A stretch of DNA of 64,000 bases, taken from Rotaria sp. Silwood1. Taxonomy: Eukaryota > Rotifera > Eurotatoria > Philodinida > Philodinidae. Below the pieces are notes generated by a model. That model saw nothing but the letters and a program-made list of their open reading frames with translations. It made no database searches and had not been told where the DNA came from. Made by a program: the position numbers and the translations under genes. The stretch spans positions 186,001 through 250,000 of the forward strand of contig CAJNOP010000017.1 in NCBI GenBank assembly GCA_905250075.1, given 5' to 3'. This document shows, in pieces, positions 61,674 through 64,000 of this stretch (position 1 is the stretch's first letter; every line of letters begins with the position of its first letter).

Positions 61674-63074
61674 ATGTATCCAAATTTTTCTGTTTCTACA
61701 AGTTTTGGATTAGTAAAATCTTTTGAGTCTCTATTTTTTCTTATGAAATTTAAAACTTTATTCTTTTTATATTAGCCTGTACCTTATCAAACACCAATAT
61801 CACCACCACTTTCAGTTGGTACACAAATTCATGTTAGTGGTACACCTACTGGTAGTCGGTAAATTAATTTATTTTAACTTTATGTTTTTATATATCTTTA
61901 ATAATCTAGATTCGAAGTCAATCTAAAAAATTATCAGGATGATATTGTCCTACACTTCAATCCACGTTTTGATGATTATGCACTCATACTAAATAGCGGT
62001 ATAATATGAAAAAAATTATAAATGTACTCTAAGAATTATTGTATGATCTTGTTATATTTAGCTCAACGAGGTGCATGGGGTCAAGAAGAGCGTCAGTCAT
62101 TACCAATGCAACGTGGAATTCGATTTACATTGGTTATTATGGCTACAAATAATGGTTTTAATGTATGTCATCTAATGTTTTAATAAGGAAATTTCAATTT
62201 TGTCTTTCTTTCAAATCTACAAAAGATTGCTGTCAATAATTCTCATGTTTGTGAATTCTATCAACGAATACCAATGCATTTAGCCCAATTAGTCGAAGTT
62301 AAAGGTGATATTAATTTAGAATCAGTTCAAGTTTATGCAGGAGGAATGGGTAGTTCGATGGGTTTTCCGTCAATGGGATCTAACATACCCTTCGGTCAAC
62401 CATCGTTTGGTGGAGGTTTTAACGCTGGTTTCGGATTTCCATCAGCTCCTCCTATCATTTCAACACCCTCTTTTCCAGTACGTATTTTCTTTTAATGTTG
62501 TTTTCTTTCACAAATTCTTATTTCAATAATCTCATATAGATGGGAGGTGGTGTACCATCCATACAATCATGTAGAATACATACTGGCTCTCGTATTTTTG
62601 TTCGTGGTTTTATTCCTCCTGGTGCAAGTCGATTTGAACTTAATTTATTACAAGGATATACAGATAGTGATGATATTGCTTTTCATTTTAACCCGCGTTT
62701 TGATGTACGTACAATTGTTAAAAATCATCGACGAAATGGTCAATGGGGTCAAGAAGAAAATCAACCATTTCCATCCTATATGCCTTTAATGCCAGGTACA
62801 CAAATTGATTTACAAATTACATGTAATCCAGACAGATATACAGTAAGAGATAAATATTTTTATTATTTATTAAGACAAAAAAAAACTAAACGTTTACTTT
62901 AGGTATACATGAACAACAGTCTTATTGCTGAATTTTATCACAAAATTCCACCTGGATTTGTAAGTGTTATTGCAAAATGGATATATTTATTTTTTTTAAA
63001 TCGAAATATATGTTTAGGTTATGGCTCTTCAATATAAAGGCGATATCACAGTTACAGGTGTTGGTCAATTGTGA
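61674..63074 (+). CDS. Tandem-repeat galectin with two carbohydrate-recognition domains
   Basis: Eight exons, 61674-61691, 61776-61858, 61910-61998, 62062-62162, 62226-62477, 62540-62842, 62903-62959 and 63018-63074, phases closing to 319 aa, the usual size of two-CRD galectins. CRD1 (about 15-145) has the full sugar-binding set: HFNPR (H49, N51, R53), N62, and WGQEER (W69, E72, R74). A Gly/Phe/Pro/Ser-rich linker (about 145-185) joins CRD2, which has HFNPR (H230, N232, R234), N243, and WGQEEN (W250, E253), where the last arginine is replaced by N255. There is no signal peptide, as normal for galectins. Role by family: binds beta-galactosides and cross-links glycoproteins after non-classical secretion. 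Exon 1 (six codons, donor GTTTCT) is the least certain. Confidence 0.9.
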
Positions 63075-63165
63075 AAAGATATTACACGTTTTATTATTGA
63101 TTGTTTTTCTTTTTGAAAAATGCTTAATTCAATTTAAATAATTTATCGTATGTTTTTTTTAATGA

Positions 63166-63175
63166 AATAAATAAA
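63166..63175 (+). promoter_or_regulatory. Polyadenylation signals (two overlapping AATAAA, galectin)
   Basis: Two overlapping hexamers begin 92 bases after the galectin stop codon, on the same strand. Confidence 0.55.
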
Positions 63176-63507
63176 AGACTTGAGCGATATCTTGAAAGTA
63201 CTATCTTTATTGATTATGGCACACTCAACAATTCTTCACAGAAAGAAGTTATTTATATAAAAAGAAAAACTTGTAGCTTGTACTTTTGAATCATTGAGAA
63301 TCCTATTGATAATTAATTCTTATTTTTGTTATTTTTTTTTTACAATAAATTCACTAATTATTCAGATGCACAATTATAACAATTTTACATTAAAGCATAG
63401 CACTCTGGATTGATAGACATCCTCTTGCTCAAACTTCTTGTCATTGACTACACTAATCATTTCAAACTATTCCTAATGCAAAATAGTACAATGAATAGTC
63501 ATGTTCA

Positions 63508-63869
63508 TAGGGATGCAACAAATCCTATTTTTCTACATAAAGATTGTAAATTTTCGGTATGAAGACCGATCAAATCCTACCAAATCTTTGTGTCGATTAT
63601 AACCAGTTTTATTTGCTCTATTCGATAATGGTATAAAATGACCAAATCTAACCAAGAAACATCTAAGATTTGGTAGGATTTGGTGAAAATATGACAGTTT
63701 TTACCAAATGTTGAAAGTTTATTGGTTAGATTTGGTCATTTTATACCATTATCGAGTAGAGCAAATAAAACTGGTTATAATCGACACAAAGATTTGGTTG
63801 GATTTGATAGGTCTTCATACCGAAAATTTACAATCTTTATGTAGAAAAATAGGATTTGTTGCACCCCTA
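63508..63869. mobile_element. hAT-type palindromic MITE downstream of the galectin gene
   Basis: A 362-bp element with ends TAGGGATGCAACAAATCC and GGATTTGTTGCACCCCTA (reverse complement TAGGGGTGCAACAAATCC), flanked by a perfect 8-bp duplication CATGTTCA at 63500-63507 and 63870-63877. The inverted-repeat arms are about 170 bp and nearly identical, so insertion looks recent. TAGGGRTGCAAC termini with an 8-bp duplication are hAT-superfamily signatures. The open frame at 63708-63911 is inside it and non-genic. Confidence 0.92.
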
Positions 63870-64000
63870 CATGTTCATTTTTCGAAATTTTATCGAAAAT
63901 TCTGTCTTTGAATTCTGTTCGTATGTATTGTGACAAAACGTCCTATTCACCCACACCCTAAAAATATTGTTACACTCGATAATCTCTTTTACTTTTCAAA

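Noticed and set aside
1-64000. Retroviral, LTR or other capsid-bearing elements
   Set aside because: No reverse transcriptase, integrase, protease, capsid or envelope similarity and no paired long terminal repeats were recognised.

Overview
This window is AT-rich (about 70% A+T by eye) eukaryotic DNA. Genes are cut into many exons by GT-AG introns, most only about 50-75 nt long. They are separated by long non-coding stretches rich in small palindromic DNA transposons. The gene set and style suggest a bdelloid rotifer such as Rotaria or Adineta. The main pointers are a TPR protein of the kind usually fused to an arginine ADP-ribosyltransferase in those animals, a fungal-type dCMP deaminase, a two-domain galectin, a type II mucin-like surface protein, and decayed extra copies of housekeeping genes. 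The assignment is an inference from content; no database was searched.

Layout, left to right. (1) 0.6-2.5 kb, minus: a procollagen galactosyltransferase-like enzyme ending in KDEL. (2) 4.95-5.9 kb, plus: a broken ML-domain (NPC2-like) gene. (3) 6.6-8.8 kb, minus: a 343-aa fungal-type dCMP deaminase whose first intron carries a 0.6 kb fold-back element. (4) 8.95-10.7 kb: decayed direct and inverted repeats; then tRNA-Thr(UGU) at 11.0 kb. (5) 14.7-20.2 kb, minus: a CDC40/PRP17 splicing-factor pseudogene. (6) 20.4-21.2 kb, minus: an RNF4-like SUMO-targeted RING ligase. (7) 22.3-28.3 kb, plus: a complete 15-exon NXF1 mRNA export factor of 622 aa, with a hAT MITE in intron 5. (8) 31.4-36.0 kb, plus: a type II membrane protein with a Thr/Ser stalk and a beta-rich ectodomain. 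(9) 37.7-43.0 kb, minus: an open 4-exon, 802-aa hAT-transposase-family protein. (10) 44.7-47.0 kb, minus: an arylacetamide deacetylase-like esterase. (11) 52.5-53.3 kb, plus: UBE2G1. (12) 54.4-55.5 kb: a hAT-derived element with a second MITE nested inside it, running directly into a 5'-truncated TPR gene (55.4-56.4 kb). (13) 61.7-63.1 kb, plus: a tandem-repeat galectin, followed by a third MITE with a clean 8-bp duplication.

Exon structures of the complete genes were built by hand, and reading phase closes across every junction. They total 602 aa (collagen galactosyltransferase), 343 (dCMP deaminase), 219 (RING ligase), 622 (NXF1), 306 (membrane protein), 802 (hAT), 405 (esterase), 165 (UBE2G1) and 319 (galectin). 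The genes do not form one pathway; this is an ordinary euchromatic segment. Its notable features are host genes moulded by hAT-type elements, two dead gene copies (as expected in a degenerate-tetraploid genome), and a dCMP deaminase of fungal architecture.
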